This document shows, in pieces, positions 63,172-64,000 of a stretch of 64,000 nucleotides of DNA; positions within the stretch are counted from its first letter, which is position 1; the number at the start of each line of letters is the position of its first letter. Source of the stretch: Gemmatimonadota bacterium (GTDB lineage: Bacteria; Gemmatimonadota; Gemmatimonadetes; Gemmatimonadales; GWC2-71-9); contig JADJAK010000002.1 in NCBI GenBank assembly GCA_016704275.1, positions 496,001 to 560,000 of the forward strand, written 5' to 3'. Below the pieces are notes generated by a model that worked only from the letters and a program-made list of their open reading frames with translations, had not been told where the DNA came from and made no database searches. The position numbers and the translations under genes were made by a program.

Positions 63172-63460
63172 GCGGGGAATCTAGCCTCGGGGCGAACGGC
63201 GAACGGCGAACAGCGAACGGCGAGCAGCGAGGGCAGGTGTTATCCTGAGCGGAGCGGCGGCGCAGCCGACGCGCAGTCGAAGGACCTGCTTCGTTGCGAA
63301 TGGGTAAGAGGTCCTTCGACTCCGCCCGCTTCGCGGGCTCCGCTCAGGATGACAACACCGGGGGCCCGGCTTCGCTCAGGATGACAATACCGGGGGCCCG
63401 GCTTCGCTCAGGATGACACGAGTCAGCAGTTCGCCGTTCGCCTCTCGCCGTTCGCAGTCG
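63172..63460. other. Repeat-filled hslV-hslU intergenic region
   Basis: No gene. Almost the whole 289 bases is one composite repeat element: heptamer arms at 63192-63133-type left side (63192-63233) and 63424-63458 on the right, enclosing an inverted GTCCTTCGACT core and two 32-base direct repeats. Confidence 0.8.
63192..63458. repeat. Composite element: GCGAACG-type heptamer arms around GTCCTTCGACT...CTCAGGATGAC cores
   Basis: Left arm: six units with consensus GCGAACG at 63192-63233. Right arm: five units with consensus TCGCCGT at 63424-63458, complementary to the left. Inside, ATCCTGAGCGGAGC...AGTCGAAGGACC (63242-63286) faces GGTCCTTCGACTCC...GCTCCGCTCAGGATGAC (63310-63352). Two further direct copies of a 32-base unit with CCGGGGGCCCGG and CTTCGCTCAGGATGAC follow to 63418. 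The core is shared with the element between atpB and atpE. Confidence 0.9.
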
Positions 63461-64000
63461 CTACTGCGGCAACTCCAAAATCGTCAGACTCGTATTCGTA
63501 TACACGCAGATCTCCGCTGCAATCCCCAGACTCCGCTCGACGATCTGCCGCGCCGAGAGGCGCTCGTCGGGGAGGAGGGCGCGGGCGGCGGCGAGGGCGT
63601 AAGTGCCACCGGAGCCGACAGCGAGGATACCGTCGTCGGGCTCGATCAGTTCGCCGGTCCCGCTGAGCAGGAAGACGTGGTCGAGATCGGCGACGACCAG
63701 CAGCGCCTCGAGCCGGCGCAGGTAGCGATCGCTGCGCCAATCCTTGGCCAGCTCCGTCGCCGCGCGGGTCAGGTTGCCGGGGTAGCGGTCGAACTTCTCC
63801 TCGAAGCGCTCGAAGAGCGTCAGGGCGTCGGCCACCGACCCTGCGAAGCCGGCGAGGATTCGCCCGCCCTTGAGCGCCCGGACCTTCACGGCGTGTCCCT
63901 TCATGATCGTGTCGCCGATCGAGACCTGGCCGTCGCCGCCCAGGGCCAAGCGGCCATCCTTCCGGACGGCTAGGATTGTCGTACCGTGAAAAGTCGTCAG
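63461..64000 (-). CDS. hslV: ATP-dependent protease subunit HslV, start beyond window
   Basis: 179 residues are inside the window; the start codon lies past base 64000. The catalytic Thr follows FHG in TTFHGTTILAVRKDG, so only the short propeptide is missing. Family features include LALGGDGQVSIGDTIMKGHA, ILAGFAGSVADALTLFERFE, VADLDHVFLLSGTGELIEP and GILAVGSGGTYALAAARALL. HslV forms a double-ring peptidase with HslU, whose gene follows downstream. The stop is directly next to the heptamer arm. Confidence 0.96.
   Translation of the reverse strand: MTTFHGTTILAVRKDGRLALGGDGQVSIGDTIMKGHAVKVRALKGGRILAGFAGSVADALTLFERFEEKFDRYPGNLTRAATELAKDWRSDRYLRRLEALLVVADLDHVFLLSGTGELIEPDDGILAVGSGGTYALAAARALLPDERLSARQIVERSLGIAAEICVYTNTSLTILELPQ

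Overview
The window is GC-rich, densely packed bacterial DNA. The gene content fits a Gemmatimonadota-type Gram-negative bacterium, probably a metagenome-derived genome. This rests on a type III glutamine synthetase, many exported proteins whose signal peptides end in ...AQ, a GWxTD-like protein, a BTAD-type regulator and 6-bladed beta-propeller proteins. The phylum is an inference; no rRNA or tRNA gene was seen.

Layout. 1-10.2 kb is one long minus-strand run, mostly with 4-base stop/start overlaps: a LytS/LytTR two-component pair, an SDR, a secreted protein, an NAD-type isocitrate dehydrogenase, a zinc-ribbon protein, a DUF4139 protein, a metallophosphoesterase, a SprT-like protease and two tandem glutaryl-CoA-dehydrogenase-like genes. 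10.4-15.3 kb (plus) holds two exported proteins, then cstA and its small partner ybdD. 15.3-15.8 kb is gene-free and contains a 60-base G homopolymer. 15.8-17.9 kb is glnN. 18.1-23.8 kb (minus) is an operon joining an outer-membrane protein, a NapG-like ferredoxin, a cupin, a sugar nucleotidyltransferase, a degenerate DUF885 protein and an MFS transporter. 23.8-26.9 kb holds the F0 genes plus atpH of ATP synthase, without atpA. 27-30 kb has a MoxR ATPase and an AT-rich HipBA island. 30-35.2 kb (minus) is a GntR(YtrA)-led ABC exporter operon running into an acyltransferase fusion and two small membrane proteins. 35.2-42.5 kb has a LysR gene divergent from a second ABC exporter whose large permease/M1-peptidase gene is split by one base, then a D-threonine-aldolase-like enzyme and a PAS protein.

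42.5-51.5 kb is accessory and partly decayed: a GWxTD protein, an NTF2-like protein, a frameshifted orphan MazE, HicAB, a BTAD/AAA regulator with a broken C-terminus, a broken HD-GYP gene and a 24-codon micro-ORF with a perfect ribosome-binding site. 51.5-58.1 kb is intact again: an unknown protein, a ferredoxin/hydrogenase-like diguanylate cyclase, an NtrC-type activator with a pseudo-receiver, MogA/MoaB, a GcvT-like protein and argF. 58.2-61.7 kb is a decayed cluster of three beta-propeller genes, a small exported peptide and a thioredoxin-like remnant. The window ends in hslV-hslU.

The most striking non-genic signal is a set of seven intergenic tandem arrays (eight counting both arms of the composites) with a 7-base unit. 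Some are arranged as inverted arms, some share the same heptamer at distant sites, and two are nested around a common core inside the atp and hslVU operons.
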